From the NCBI RefSeq assembly GCF_964030895.1, contig NZ_OZ034986.1, forward strand, positions 62,001 to 126,000: 64,000 nucleotides of DNA. The letters are read 5' to 3'. Shown one piece after another: positions 42,345 through 54,228 of this stretch. This DNA comes from Spiroplasma endosymbiont of Nebria brevicollis. Lineage in GTDB: Bacteria; Bacillota_I; Bacilli_A; Mycoplasmatales; VBWQ01. The position numbers were made by a program, and so were the translations under genes. Below the pieces are notes generated by a model. That model did no database searches, was not told where the DNA came from, and was given only the letters and a program-made list of their open reading frames with translations. Position 1 is the stretch's first letter; each line of letters begins with the position of its first letter.

Positions 42345-43112
42345 GAGAGTTTCAACCACTAGGTTGGAATAATTATACCCTAATTTCTAGCATTTCAAAT
42401 TGAATGATTAATATGTAAAATAAAGGTATCCATGTTTTCAAATTTTCGTCTTTTAAAGTAAGTTTTTTAATGTGTTAAAAACTGTTTCTATTCTAGCATT
42501 TTGATACGAAACGTAACCACTAGTCATCTTCAATAAATTTTTAATAATCATAATTTCTAAATTATAAACGACGATCAGTATGAAGGATTGAATTGATTAA
42601 ATCATATTTAGTTTTTAATTCGTTTAATGCTGTCATAAGTTAGATTTCTCTTGGTTATCAGACCAAAGATGATGAAACAATTTTCTTGAATTAAAATCAA
42701 CAAATGCTCATAAATACTTTTTCTCATTGTTAATTTTAAATTCACTAGTATCTAAAACTATTTTCTAATGGTTTACTAGTTATAAAAGAAATATTTTTTG
42801 TAATTTTAACTAAATAATTTATTTTCAGGTTTTAATTTACCTTTTGTTCAATATGATTTTTTCTTACGATTATGATGTAAACCTAGTCTATTCATAGCAT
42901 TTAAATTTTTTTTGCCAATTTGATATTTTTTTGGTTCTGGTTTTGGTATAGATGGACTTTTCCATAATTTTAATTTTCGCTTTTAGAAATTAAAATTTTT
43001 TCACCTTGTTGTTTTTATTTAATCATATATAAATGATTTTTCTGTTTTATTATATTGTCTCATAAAAAGAGGTCTCCTTACTAAGTTTTGTCCAACCTAG
43101 GGGTGACACTTT
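42345..43112 (-). pseudogene. IS3-like insertion sequence remnant
   Basis: The imperfect ends CACTAGGTTGGAATAATTA (plus strand near 42358) and GACACCCCTAGGTTGGACAA (minus strand near 43107) are inverted relative to each other. Between them the minus strand gives transposase fragments: MNRLGLHHNRKKKSYWTKGK, then LDTSEFKINNEKKYLWAFVD FNSRKL and SILHTDRR, which fit the rve/DDE domain of IS3/IS150-type transposases (first Asp in the LDTSEF block, second in HTDRR). Multiple stops; inactive. Confidence 0.65.
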
Positions 43113-43211
43113 CGTAATTACTATTTTTCACCTTGTTGAAAATAATAAGTTGTTAGAAATAGAAGTATATATTATAATAAGTAGGATATTTAATAAATAA
43201 AAGGAGAGTCT

Positions 43212-44039
43212 ATGAAAACAGATAAAACAACACCAACTGCGCATATTAAAGCAGAAACAGGACAAATTGCCAAAGTGGTAATTATGCCAGGTGACCCGCT
43301 ACGTGCTGAATACATTGCTACTAATTTTTTGCAAGGTTGAACCCAAGTAAATAGTGTTCGTAATATGTTAATGTTTACTGGAAAATATAAAGGTCGTAAT
43401 ATTACTATTGCTGCTAGTGGCATGGGAATGCCTTCAATTGGTATTTACTCATATGAATTATATAAATTTTATGAAGTTGATTGTATTATTAGAGTAGGAA
43501 GCGCAGGAGCATATCAAAAAGATATTAAAGTTTATGATATTCTTAATGCTACTAAAGCCTACAGCGAATCAACATTCGCTAAGTATGCTGCTAACATTGA
43601 CGAAAACCAAATCTGCGCTGTTGGGACTATTTATGAAACAATTAATAAAACAGCTAAAACGATTGATGCCAATTTCAACAATCACAAAATCAAAGCAGTT
43701 GATCGTTTATTAGCAGAAAAACTTAATTTAAAAAATGGGTTAATTCACTCAAGTGATGTTTTTTATCGTGCAGATCAAGATGATCGTCGTGAAGACCCAA
43801 TGATTAGTAAATGTTTAGCAGTGGAAATGGAATCTTTTGCTTTATTTGCTAATGCCAAATATTTAAAGAAAAATGCTGCTTGCTTATTAACTATCTCAGA
43901 TTCTTTTGTGACAGGTGAATCAATTTCTGCTGATTTACGTGAAACTAGTTTTCGAAAAATGATGATATTAGCATTGGAATCTGCCATTGCTCATTATGCA
44001 GAAGAGGAAATTGATGATAATCTTAGCAATTGAGACTAG
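43212..44039 (+). CDS. deoD: Purine nucleoside phosphorylase, DeoD type
   Basis: 275 residues. It splits purine (deoxy)nucleosides with phosphate, releasing bases for salvage. Motifs: [25 protein letters not shown] (phosphate site with MPGDPLR), [24 protein letters not shown] and [11 protein letters not shown] (nucleoside site); ISDSF near the end. Slightly longer than the E. coli protein (239). ATG 43212 after AAAAGGAGAGTCT. Its stop (TAG 44037) lies 26 bases into tsaD. It would act on nucleosides brought in by the BMP/ABC system. Confidence 0.9.
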
Positions 44040-45000
44040 TTGTGATGAAACTAGTGTTGCTATCATAAAAGACAAAAAAGTCTTAAGTAACATTATTGCT
44101 TCACAAATCAAACTCCATCAAAAATATGGCGGTGTTGTTCCTGAATTAGCAGCCAGAGCACATAGCGAAAACATTCCAACAGTTTTGCAAACAGCAATTA
44201 AAAAAGCTAAAATTAAACTATCCGACATTGACTATGTCGCTTATACTAGTACACCAGGTCTTGCTAGTTGTTTACATGTTGGTAAAGTTATTGCTCAAAC
44301 CATTGCTTTATATTTAGAAAAACCATTACTACCTTGTAATCATTTGTATGGTCATTTATATGCTTCTTTAATTGAAGATACGTGAACATTTCCAGTTTTA
44401 GGGTTATTAGTTAGTGGTGGTCATACACAATTAATGTTAGCAGAAAAACACTTACAATTTAAAGTACTTGGTCAAACATTAGATGATGCGGTTGGTGAGT
44501 GTTATGATAAAGTAGCACGAATGCTTGGTTTACCATATCCTGGTGGACCTGAAATTGATGTACGTGCTCAAAAGGGAATAGCAGCTTATAAATTACCATT
44601 ACCAAAAAATGATAATACTTTAGATTTTAGTTTTAGTGGTTTAAAATCAGCTTGTGCCAATCTTATAGACAAAGAAAAAGAACATATTCAAGTTAAAAAT
44701 TTTGCTGCTTCTTTTCAAACAACAGTAATTCAAGTTTTAATTAATAAAATTGAATTAGCCATTAACATATATCATCCTAAAACTTTGGTTTTAGCTGGTG
44801 GCGTTAGTGCTAATAAAGGTTTGAGAAGTGCAGTATTAAAATTAAAGATGAAATTTCCTAATTTAAAAATTATCGTTCCTAAATTAGAATATTGTACTGA
44901 TAATGCAGCAATGATTGGAATGGTTGCTAGTTATCAAATCGAAAACAAAAAAGGTGAAAAATATGATTATTGGAATTGTTGGAGAAGCAGGCGTAGGTAA
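44014..45000 (+). CDS. tsaD: tRNA N6-threonylcarbamoyladenosine transferase TsaD
   Basis: 328 residues. It transfers threonylcarbamoyl to A37 of ANN-decoding tRNAs. N-terminal ASKHA fold: [15 protein letters not shown]; metal-binding HxxxH in [48 protein letters not shown] 44014 lies inside the end of deoD after GAAGAGGAAAT, indicating coupling. The end overlaps coaE by 38 bases. Confidence 0.92.
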
Positions 45001-45553
45001 AACTACTGCCACGGAATTTTTTCAAAGTATGGGAGCATATGTCATATCTGTTGATAAGATTGTGCATCATATTTACTCATTAAAAGAGACAAAAATTGAA
45101 TTAATTAATGAATATGGTAACCATTTTCTTAGCAGCGATAAAAATATTGATAAGAAAAAGTTACGTCAAGAAGCTTTTCAAAATCCTGAAATTTTACGAA
45201 AATTAGAACAAATTATTTGACCGCCCATGATTAATATTATTAAAACTGATATTGAACGTAATAAGTGTCAACAGACACTAATTGTTATTGATTGTGCTGT
45301 CTTATTTAATGCTAATCTTAATGTTTTGGTAGATAAAGTATTGTTAATTGAAACTGATGAAGATAAAAAAGTACAAAGAGTAAAAACAAGAGATAATGTT
45401 AATGATTTACAAGTTATTGCTCTATTAAGTCAACAAAAAAAATATTTAATTCTAAATAAAGATATTGATTACACTATTAAAAATAACGGTACGATTAATG
45501 ATTTAATTAGACAATTACAAAGAATTGAAAAAAAATTAATAGTAGGTAAATAG
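44963..45553 (+). CDS. coaE: Dephospho-CoA kinase
   Basis: 196 residues; last step of CoA synthesis. P-loop GEAGVGKTT at the N-terminus ([19 protein letters not shown]), SVDKIVHHIY in the dephospho-CoA site, VIDCAVLFNANL and LLIETDEDKKVQRVKTRDN. ATG 44963 follows AAAAAAGGTGAAAAAT. Overlaps tsaD; together with deoD they form one operon ended by the perfect hairpin at 45553. Confidence 0.85.
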
Positions 45554-45586
45554 AACTGATGGTTAGTTTAAACTAACCATCAGTTC
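45553..45586 (+). terminator. Perfect palindromic terminator after coaE
   Basis: GAACTGATGGTTAGTTT and its exact reverse complement make a 34-base palindrome, followed by TATTTTT. It begins at the last base of the coaE stop codon. Confidence 0.85.
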
Positions 45587-45730
45587 TATTTTTAAAATAT
45601 TAATATGTCAGTTTAATGCAGTTAATTAATAAAAATAAGTAATTACTTAAAAAAATTTCAAAAAGGCATGGTATTTATAAAAATTAAAGTTATAATATTA
45701 ATTGTAAAAATAATTACAGTAACTTAATTT

Positions 45731-45821
45731 GGAGTGGTACTCAAGAGGCTGAAGAGGACTGATTGCTAATCAGTTAGGACGGGAAACTGTCGCGAGAGTT
45801 CGAATCTCTCCCATTCCACCA
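45731..45821 (+). tRNA. tRNA-Ser (GCT)
   Basis: 91 bases including encoded CCA; acceptor GGAGTGG/CCATTCC, anticodon loop TTGCTAA with GCT, a long variable arm (class II), GTTCGAATC T-loop. Confidence 0.93.
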
Positions 45822-45935
45822 TTATATTTATTTAAAAGCAGAAATTGCTTTTTTTATTTTATCAAATAAAAAAAGCAATAATTAGTTATAATTGAATTAA
45901 ACAAAACTAAATTTAAATTAGGAGAAAAACTATTC

Positions 45936-47459
45936 ATGCGTAAACGAGTAAATTTATTTTTATCATTAATTTTATATATTGCTTTTATTTCTGGTTTTGT
46001 TTTTTTAGTATTTAACTATATTGCTTATTCATGAATATTTTTAATTATTATTATTAGCGTTACCATTTTAACGGGAATTATTATTTTTATTACCAATCGA
46101 GTGGAAAATGTTAAATTATCATGGATTATGGTTACTTTGTGTTTACCTATTTTAGGAATTTTCTTATATTGAACTTTTGGTCGTCCCTATCGCTATCGTA
46201 AAAAACAAAAAGCATATTTAAAAGTTAACAACTATTTTTATGAACAAGAAGATTGAACTTTTTCTAAAGCAAGTTTAAATCAAGAAAATTCAAATTTAGA
46301 TAGTGATATGGCTAGTTTATTTCGTTATACAACGAGAATTTCTCATCGCCCTTTTTATAAAAATACCGATGTGCAAATCTTAAGTAATGGCCCTAAAAAA
46401 TTTAATCAGTTGTTTGAAGATTTAAGTAATGCTAAAACTTATATTTTTATTAATTATTTTATTATTGCCGAAGGTGAATTATTAGAAGTAATGCTAGAAA
46501 TTTTAAAAGAACGAATTACTGCTGGTATTAAAATTTATATTATTTATGATGCGGTTGGTTCTTATTTTAGTTTATCAAAATATAAAATTTGAAAAATTAA
46601 AAAAATGGGAATTCATTTTCATAAATTCTCACCTGTGCGTTTACCTTTTATGACTGGTACTTATAATTTTCGTAACCATCGTAAAGATATTGTTATTGAT
46701 GGTACTATTGGTTATGCTGGTGGTATTAATTTAAGTGATGATTATATTCACTTATCAGCTAAATATGGGTTTTGGCGTGATACTCACATTCGGATTGTTG
46801 GTGAAGCTGTTAAATCCATTGATTTAATTTTCCGTCAAGATTGACATTTTATTACTGGAGATATTATTGATATTGCTGTTGAAAATCCTAAAGTAAAAAT
46901 AAAAAATAATATTATTGTCCAAGTCATTGATGATGGCCCTGTTACCAAAGAAACAATTCAGAAAGATTTGTTTATTAAGTTTATTAGTTCTGCTAAAACT
47001 CGGGTTTGAATTAATACTCCTTATTTAATTCCCACTAGTGACTTAATAACAGCCTTACGTAATAGTGCTTATTCAGGAGTTGATGTGCGTTTAACATTGC
47101 CAGGAATTACTGATAAATTTTTGTCATTAGATATGTCACGCACATATTATGATTCATTAATTGAAGCAGGAGTGGAAATTTATGAATATAATAGTGTTTT
47201 TAATCACTCTAAAAGTGGTATTTTTGATGAAAATATCACTATTATTGGTTCTACTAATCTTGATTATCGTAGTCTTTATTCTGACCATCAAACATTAGTA
47301 TTAGTTTATGATAAAAAAACTAATAACGATTTAGGAATCCAATTTGAAAAAGATTTTACCCATTCTACTTTGATTAAAATCAATCCTTTAATGAAACGAA
47401 GTACTTTTTATCGTCGTGTATTTTTACCCCTTTTTCGCATTTTAGCACCATTGTTTTAA
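45936..47459 (+). CDS. cls: Cardiolipin synthase
   Basis: 507 residues. It condenses phosphatidylglycerol into cardiolipin at the membrane. Two N-terminal helices (LFLSLILYIAFISGFVFLVF; WIFLIIIISVTILTGIIIF) plus a third (WIMVTLCLPILGIFLYW) precede two phospholipase D domains with HxKxxxxD motifs: NHRKDIVIDGTIGYAGG (about 250) and NHSKSGIFDENITIIGSTNLDYR (about 430). Start ATG 45936 with TAGGAGAAAAAC. Monocistronic; next gene 49 bases on. Confidence 0.92.
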
Positions 47460-47508
47460 TAAAATTTAGTATAATTATATTAATATTTATTAAGGTGGTC
47501 GTTGCAAT

Positions 47509-48231
47509 ATGGGTTGAAAACGTAGAATTAAAAAAATTAAAGAATACTTTAATGATGAAAATCAACCAGATTTAGAAATCTCGAATTTACCAGAAACAAA
47601 ATTGGAAAAACATTCTTTTTTTGATAAATTTAAGTTTAAAAATAAACCACAACCTGAAACTAACCCTTCTAATAAAATTTTTAATAAAAAACGTAATAAA
47701 AAACGTAATAATGCTTTTTTAAATTTTCGTCGCAGACCAACTATTCAGATTATTAAACACTTAGAAAGCAAAAATGTCTTTAATTGTTTTTTTTATACTG
47801 ATATTAATAATATTCCATTAATTTTAGAACAAGGAATTCGTCCTACTGAAAAAATTGAGTTATTACCAAAACAAGAATATACGGTTTGAACTTATTTAGA
47901 ACACTCTACTTATTTAGAATTAGAACTTGGAAATTCAACTCGTCATTTCTTTTGAAAATGATGTGCCGAACAAAATGTTGATGTTAACAAAATTGCTATT
48001 GTTTCCGTTGATGTTCATAAATTATTTCAAAACACTTCGAAAGATTGGGGATTAAACCCTGATACTAATCGTATCCAAATTTATGAAACTATTCCCGCCG
48101 CCGCTATTGATTGAATCTTAGTAAAAGATCGTAAAATGTTTCGCTTAGCAAAAATTTATATTGACAATCAAAACTTAAAACTAAAACTTTATCAAGGTAA
48201 TAACGGTAATATTATTTCTGGTAACGATTAA
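47509..48231 (+). CDS. Hypothetical protein, possible ADP-ribosyltransferase-like fold
   Basis: 240 residues. The N-terminal 75 are basic and low-complexity (NKKRNKKRNNAFLNFRRRP). The C-terminal part has YTDINNIPLILEQGIRPTEK, then VSVDVHKLF and YETIPAAAIDWILVKD. That pattern (short strand, INNIPLILEQGI helix, later IP..AI) resembles DarT/DUF4433-type ADP-ribosyltransferases by eye, but a catalytic Glu cannot be assigned confidently. AAGGTGG precedes ATG 47509. It lies 15 bases before the GGDEF-EAL-like gene, probably one operon. Confidence 0.5.
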
Positions 48232-48246
48232 AGGAGGAAATAACAA

Positions 48247-50031
48247 ATGAATTGATCTGCCATAGTTATTATTAGTTTAATTCCCTTTATGACCATCATT
48301 ATTATTTTGTTTGTACATTTAAATCATCGTAACAATCAATATTACAATATTATTCACGGCGATTTATTAAGTTTAGTACCATTAAAAATTGATTTAAAAA
48401 ATGAAATTATTACTTTTTCTGACCGTTTAGAAGTTTTAAACCGTAAGAAACGTATCTCATTATTTGTTTTTAAATCCATGATTAATAGAAAAACAAAAGT
48501 AGAAATTGAGATTTTTATTCAAGATTTGCTAGTAAACAAAATTCCATTTGAGCCTTGTCATTTTTCGGTTTCTTTTCAATTGCATAATAAAATTATTATT
48601 TACGATTTATCAGTTCATTATTTTGATAATAGTAGTAAAATCCTTTATTGTCAAATGCAAAGTAATATTCGCTATAATCGGTTTGCTATTTCGCAAGCCA
48701 TTGTTTTACAACAAAGCGAATTAACAGTAGTTAAAGCTAACTTTGTGCAAAGTATTTTAGATAATTTTAGTCAAAAAAAATATAGCAAAAAATCAACTAG
48801 TCAATTCGAATATATGATACTAATTAAAATTAAAAATTACTTAGCGTTAGAAAACATTTTAACAGTTAATAATATTGAACGAATGGAACTATTAATTTCA
48901 TATTATAGTAAAATAACTTTAGGTTTAGATAATAGTATTATTTGTCGTTATTACGATGGTCAATTTCTGATTTATTCACGTAATAAACGTATTAATTTGT
49001 ATCGTTTTCAAAAACAATTAAATGCTTATATCAAACGTAATTTAGTAGAAAAAAGTAGTTATTTACAAATTCAAACGCAAGTTTTGTGTATATATGCTAC
49101 TGCTAAAAGTGAAAGTTCTAATGTCTATATTTTGTACAATCAAATTATTGATAAAAATCAATCAGAGATAGTTCAAAAAACTGATTTAATTGAAATTAAA
49201 TTACGAACTAATGATATTAATAATTTTCCTGACTTTAATCATTATTCTGTGTTACAATCAGAGCAAATGGAAAAAATGTTAAATGTTAGTATTAGACCCG
49301 TTTTTAAAAGTGATAATTCCAATGAACCTAACTGTTATTATGCTTGATGAAATCTAGTAAAAAATTCTTATTATGATTCATATTTAGTTTTAATGCGTAA
49401 CATTCAAAATTCTGGTTTATGATGAAAAGTTAGTGAACCATTATTCATTGAATCATTAGAAAAATTTGCCAAACTAAAACAAAACAAAAATTTAATTATC
49501 CCTATTAGTTTAGTTGAATTACAAGACAAAACAATTTTAACCAAAATTATTTCCATTGTTAATAAACGCAAAAGTTTATTTGAAAATTGTGATTTAATTT
49601 TCGATTTCCAAGATATTGGTGAAATCAACAGTTGAAATAAGTATGACCCTATTATCAAAATCATTCGTAGCAATAAAATTAAAATTAGTTTTACCCATGA
49701 TTTACGTCATATCGATAATTTTAAATTAATTAACCATTTTAAACCCGATTATGTTGTGTTAACTTCTAATTTATTAGAACAAGTAACATTTAGTTTTAGT
49801 AAATATATTGATGTTATTATTTGTATTCACTATTTAAACATCTTAGGTATTAAAAATATTTTAGCGCGAGGATTAATTAATGTTCCTGAAATTATTGTTT
49901 TAAAATCATTAAAAGTTGATTATTTATTAGGAAAAATATTAGAATCAGAGCAAGCAAGTAAAGCGTTGGATGCTTTAAATTATCCAAACTATTGAAAATG
50001 ACATAAGAGTCAATACATGAAAGGTGAATAA
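48247..50031 (+). CDS. Membrane-anchored protein with degenerate GGDEF and EAL domains
   Basis: 594 residues. One N-terminal membrane helix (WSAIVIISLIPFMTIIIILF), then a region of about 150 residues that is unassigned. Residues about 190-270 follow the GGDEF fold (FEYMILIKIKNYLALE...ICRYYDGQFLIYS, with YYDGQF where RYGGDEF is expected). Residues about 345-590 follow an EAL barrel: IRPVFKSDN (for YQPI), YAWW (for EAL), LIIPISLVELQD, LIFDFQDI, KISFTHDLRHID (for DDFG), PDYVVLTSNLL (for LKID), KNILARGLINVPEII VLKSLKVDYLLGKIL (for AEGVE...DYVQGYL). All catalytic residues are lost, so a binding or scaffold role is likely. AGGAGG before ATG 48247. Confidence 0.7.
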
Positions 50032-50039
50032 ATAAAATT

Positions 50040-51500
50040 ATGAAAATCCATGCTTTAAAATTAAATAAAAATATTACATTACGAGATACTGATTTTGCTA
50101 AATGATATACTGATGTCATTAAACAAGGTGAACTTTGCGATTATGGTGCTGAAAATGGTAGTACAGCAGGAACTATCATTTTCCGTCCTCGTGGTTATGC
50201 ATTATGAGAAAATATGCAAACAATTCTTAATCAAGAATTTCGTAAATTAAATGTTGAAAATGTGATGTTACCAATGTTAATTAGTCAAAAAGCTTTTCAA
50301 GTGGAAAAAGACCATATCGAAGGTTTTGCCCCTGAATGTGCCACAGTTACTAAAGTCGGTGATGTTATTTTACCAGAGTCATTTATTATCCGTCCGACAT
50401 CAGAAGTTTTATTTTGCCGTCACTTTTCCAAAATTATTAGTAGTTACAAACAACTTCCATTAATTTACAATCAATGATGTAGTGTTATTCGTTGAGAAAA
50501 AAATACTCGCCCTTTTTTAAGAACTAGTGAATTCTTATGACAGGAAGGACACACTATTCATAACAATGCTGCACAAGCACAAGCATTTACGCTATCAATG
50601 ATTAAATTATATGCTAAGTTTGTTGAACAGCACTTAGCTATTAAAGTTATTGTTGGACAGAAGAGCGTTTATGAACGTTTTGCAGGCGCTAAAGCTACGT
50701 ATACTATCGAAAGTATGATGCAAGATGGACAAGCATTACAAGCAGGAACTAGTCATTATTTTGGTCAAGGTTTTGCGAAAGTCTTTGATATTAAGTTTAC
50801 TAATAAAGATAATAAACAAGAATTAGCTTATCAAACATCATGAGGAGTATCAACAAGATTAATTGGCGCTTTGATAATGGTGCATAGTGATGATTTAGGT
50901 TTAGTATTACCACCTACCATTGCTCCCACACAAATTATGATTTTAAACTTATCGCTAAAAAATGAAATAGTTCAAAAAGTTGTCCAAAAAGTAAATGATT
51001 ATTTAAAACCACATTTTAAAGTTTTGGTAAATAATGATGATAAAAGTTTTTCTTTTAAAAAAAGTGAGAGTCAAATTAAAGGTATTCCATTATGAATTGA
51101 AATTGGAACTAAAGAAATTGAAATTAATCAAATTAAACTAGTTCTACGTCATAACTTAAGTGAAACATTTACTAATTTTAACGATGAAAAACAAGTTATA
51201 AAGATAATTAATAATTTGTTTGTTACTATGAATCAAGAATTATTAACTAAATCAGCAACTAATTTAAAAAATAATTTAAAAGAAATTACAACTTTTGATG
51301 AATATAAAAAACTAGTAAAAATCCATAAAGGTTTTTTCATTGTTCCCTTTTGTAATCAAGTGATTTGCGAAAAAGAAGTTAAGGAATTAACATCTACTGT
51401 TTCAAGATGCATTCCCTTAGAAGTATATAAAACACCAAGTAATTGTTTTAAATGTAAAACCCCTAATAGTGCTTGAACTTATTTTGCTCGTGCTTATTAA
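50040..51500 (+). CDS. proS: Prolyl-tRNA synthetase, short (eukaryote/archaeon-like) form
   Basis: 486 residues; class II synthetase without the bacterial editing insert, as in Mycoplasma. Motif 2 region [12 protein letters not shown]...[55 protein letters not shown] (motif 3); C-terminal Cys pair CFKCKTP and final aromatic tail TYFARAY, typical of this type. TGA = Trp. ATG 50040 is nine bases after the previous stop; the same operon as the GGDEF-EAL-like gene. Confidence 0.92.
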
Positions 51501-51947
51501 GGAAAAAAATGTTTGATTTTAATTTTAAAATCATTAAAGTTTTTGGTAAAAGCACTAAAACATGTCATCAAATGTAATTGTTGTTAACTGTCTCATTTAA
51601 TTTTAACTCAGGTTTATTGTAACCGACTTAGTTGGAATAGTTATGACAGTTATTTATAACTTGGACAAATTAACTGAAGGTTAAGTGGTAATTTTAATTA
51701 GTGCTTATTTTAGAGGTGATCTTTTCTTAAGGTTTTTAATGGTGTTAGTAATATTTATCTGAAATTTTATTTAAAATAATTCCAACTTTTAAAAAAATAA
51801 ATCATTATAGTAAGGAAAATTAGAGACATAAAGTTTGAAATTTATTATTACCCTATAACCTTCACGTAATTTAGTAAAAAACTAAAAAATAAAAATTAAA
51901 AAAGGAAATTTTAAGTTTTTTCTTTAGTTGTTATTGAGGTGATAATA
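51501..51947. other. Intergenic region after proS
   Basis: 447 bases with no supported gene; a short frame starting ATG 51510 (MFDFNFKIIKVFGK) ends after 22 codons. AT-rich with many stops; the promoter of the MG284-like gene is probably near 51880. Confidence 0.35.
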
Positions 51948-52304
51948 ATGAAAGAACAAATAAGTATTGTTCAAAGAGTGGTCGCAGCTATTTTTACCAA
52001 ATATACTCAAGCTAAGAAAGTAATAGAAACTAATAACTTTAGTCAAACAGGCATTATTCAAGAAACATCTGTTGACTATGCTAAAGAAAAAATAACAACT
52101 ATTAATTTAAAGAATTATGAAAAACATGTCCAAATTGTTGATACGGTTTTGGCCTTACTTCCTAAAAATGAATATAGTTATATTGTTAGAACATTTTTAA
52201 CTAAATCTAATAAAAATTGATGAAAAAATCATTATCATCCCCATGAATATGAAAAACTACAAAAAACAGTTATTAATCGTTTCTTGTATTTATATTTGGT
52301 TTAG
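51948..52304 (+). CDS. Conserved mollicute hypothetical protein, MG284-like by position
   Basis: 118 residues, cytoplasmic, with helical segments and a C-terminal block KNEYSYIVRTFLTKSNKNWWKNHYHPHEYEKL. GAGGTGATAATA precedes ATG 51948. In M. genitalium the gene after proS (MG283) is the small protein MG284; size and place match, but identity was not checked. Stop is 11 bases before the next start. Confidence 0.65.
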
Positions 52305-52315
52305 GTGGTGTGATA

Positions 52316-53705
52316 ATGGATTATAATAATGTTGATTTATTAAATAAAAGTAGTTATTTAGAACAAAAAATTAATCTTAAAGAAACAAGTAAATGAGATG
52401 GTTCACAATTGGTAAATCAAGTATTTTTAATACCAACTTTCAGGGTTGTTGGTTTTCCTATTGCAAATGCTGAAAAAACAGCATATTATTATATTGAATT
52501 AACCGTACAAAAAGGTTATGGAATGTCATCATCTTATGTTGAACCTAAAAACAATATTTTAAAAAATGTTATTTTTCAATATGATATTAACTATAGTGAT
52601 GTGCAAGAAGCGCGTGGTAGTATTAGTATTTCTACTTCTGTTACCTACCAAAAAGATAATGGAGCAGGTAATAAGAATGCAACTTTGTTTGATAATAATT
52701 TAACTCCCATTGTTGGTCATATTGGCAATGCTGATAATTTATTTTGAAACACATATAAAATTATGATACCAGTAAAGACAATTAATAAAGATGATGTTAA
52801 TGTTTTAAACTATAGTTTTACTAGTGATAAACCTAGTAACATTAATGATGCATTTTATGTTAGTGATAATAATTATGGAACATTAAGTTTCTATTTCAAT
52901 CAGAATCCTTTGTATCAATTAACAATAACTCCTAGTATTTTTAGTAATAATATATTTAACTTAGAAATTAATAATCCTATTGTTTTAAGAACCAATATTG
53001 ATGATTTTCAAAACTTTCATTAATTTGTTGTTCTCCTAATAATGTACATATAAATAATGAAAGTTTTGAAATAACTGGTAATAATATTATAATGGTAATA
53101 TTGCCCCAATCATAATTAACCATAGTGTTAATGACTTAGGTTATTTTAAAAAAACTGATTTAGAAAAAATCATTTTTTTTCATAATAATTTTAATTTAGC
53201 CCAAAACACTAGTTTAAATATTTCTGAAGAAAATAGTAAATCTTATCAAGATAAGAAAGTTAATGCTGCACTAATTAACGATTTTAATCCTATTGTTGAT
53301 CCCTATGATGATAGTTTAAAGAAAAATACCAATTACAGTATACTAGTAATGTACTGGATAGTATCACAGGTACTATTTTTTGCCAATGATGAGGTTCCTA
53401 AAAATCAATTTGATTTACCATTATTTGATAAATTTCACTTCGAAGTTAATATACCATTAATTTTTCAAACCTTTTTTAAATATGATGTTAATATTAAATT
53501 CGTTGAAAATAGTGAACAACCAATTATTGGTAATGATTATAGTAAAGTAACTATTCAAAAATTAACTAAAGACAATGATGAACAATGAATGCAAAATCAA
53601 ATTATAACTTTAAGTTATGAAGAAATATTACGCTTTTATAGTTCTGATTCGTTTACCTATACTGACTATGAACACTTAAAGCAAGGAAGTGGTAGTTATG
53701 TTTAG
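52316..53705 (+). pseudogene. Large hypothetical protein, MG285-like by position, frameshifted
   Basis: ATG 52316 opens 235 codons to TAA near 53021. Two shifts (near 53010 and 53100) are needed to reach the frame NIAPIIINHSVNDLGYF...LTKDNDEQWMQNQIITLSYEE, ending TAG 53703-53705; in addition 53330-53390 reads better in another frame (YTSNVLDSITGTIF), implying two compensating indels. The whole would be about 460 residues of beta-rich, Asn-rich sequence without signal peptide. Because its neighbours are intact core genes, sequence error should be tested before accepting loss of the gene. Confidence 0.55.
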
Positions 53706-54165
53706 TCGTAAATTTAAAATTATTTTTTTAATTACTACCGTTAGTTGTTCATTAATTATAATGTTATTCTTTGTTTTTCAAAATTTTGCTAATAATCGTA
53801 ACTTAAATCAAGTAAAACAAGATTATGATGTTAAAGTAGAAGATATGAATAATACAGATGAAAATTTAAATCCTGAAGTTATTAAAAATGCTATTTCTAT
53901 AAAACAGTTGAATAAAACTATTAAAATTGTTTTAGATAATAATAGTTCTGTTTCAGAACCTACTATTATTTACAAAGTAGAATTTAATAAACAAGCATTC
54001 CAATATACATTTTTATCGATGATTATCAAAACCTTTCCTCAATGAAAAATTAATAATTTTATTTTTAAATTTAATATTTTAAGTAATGCTGCTTGGGTAC
54101 AGTATGATACTAATGCTCAAGTTGATTATTTAGATTGGTATTTTAAAATAGTCAGCAAAATATAG
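53698..54165 (+). CDS. Membrane-anchored hypothetical protein, MG286-like by position
   Basis: 155 residues. One N-terminal helix (IIFLITTVSCSLIIMLFFVF) anchors an Asn/Asp-rich external domain ending NAAWVQYDTNAQVDYLDWYF. AAGGAAGTGGTAGTT lies before ATG 53698, which overlaps the previous stop region. Not recognised by sequence. Confidence 0.7.
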
Positions 54166-54228
54166 CCCGCTATGTTATACTATATATACTTTAAAAGTTT
54201 CGAAATTAAATAAAATAGGAGTGAAATT

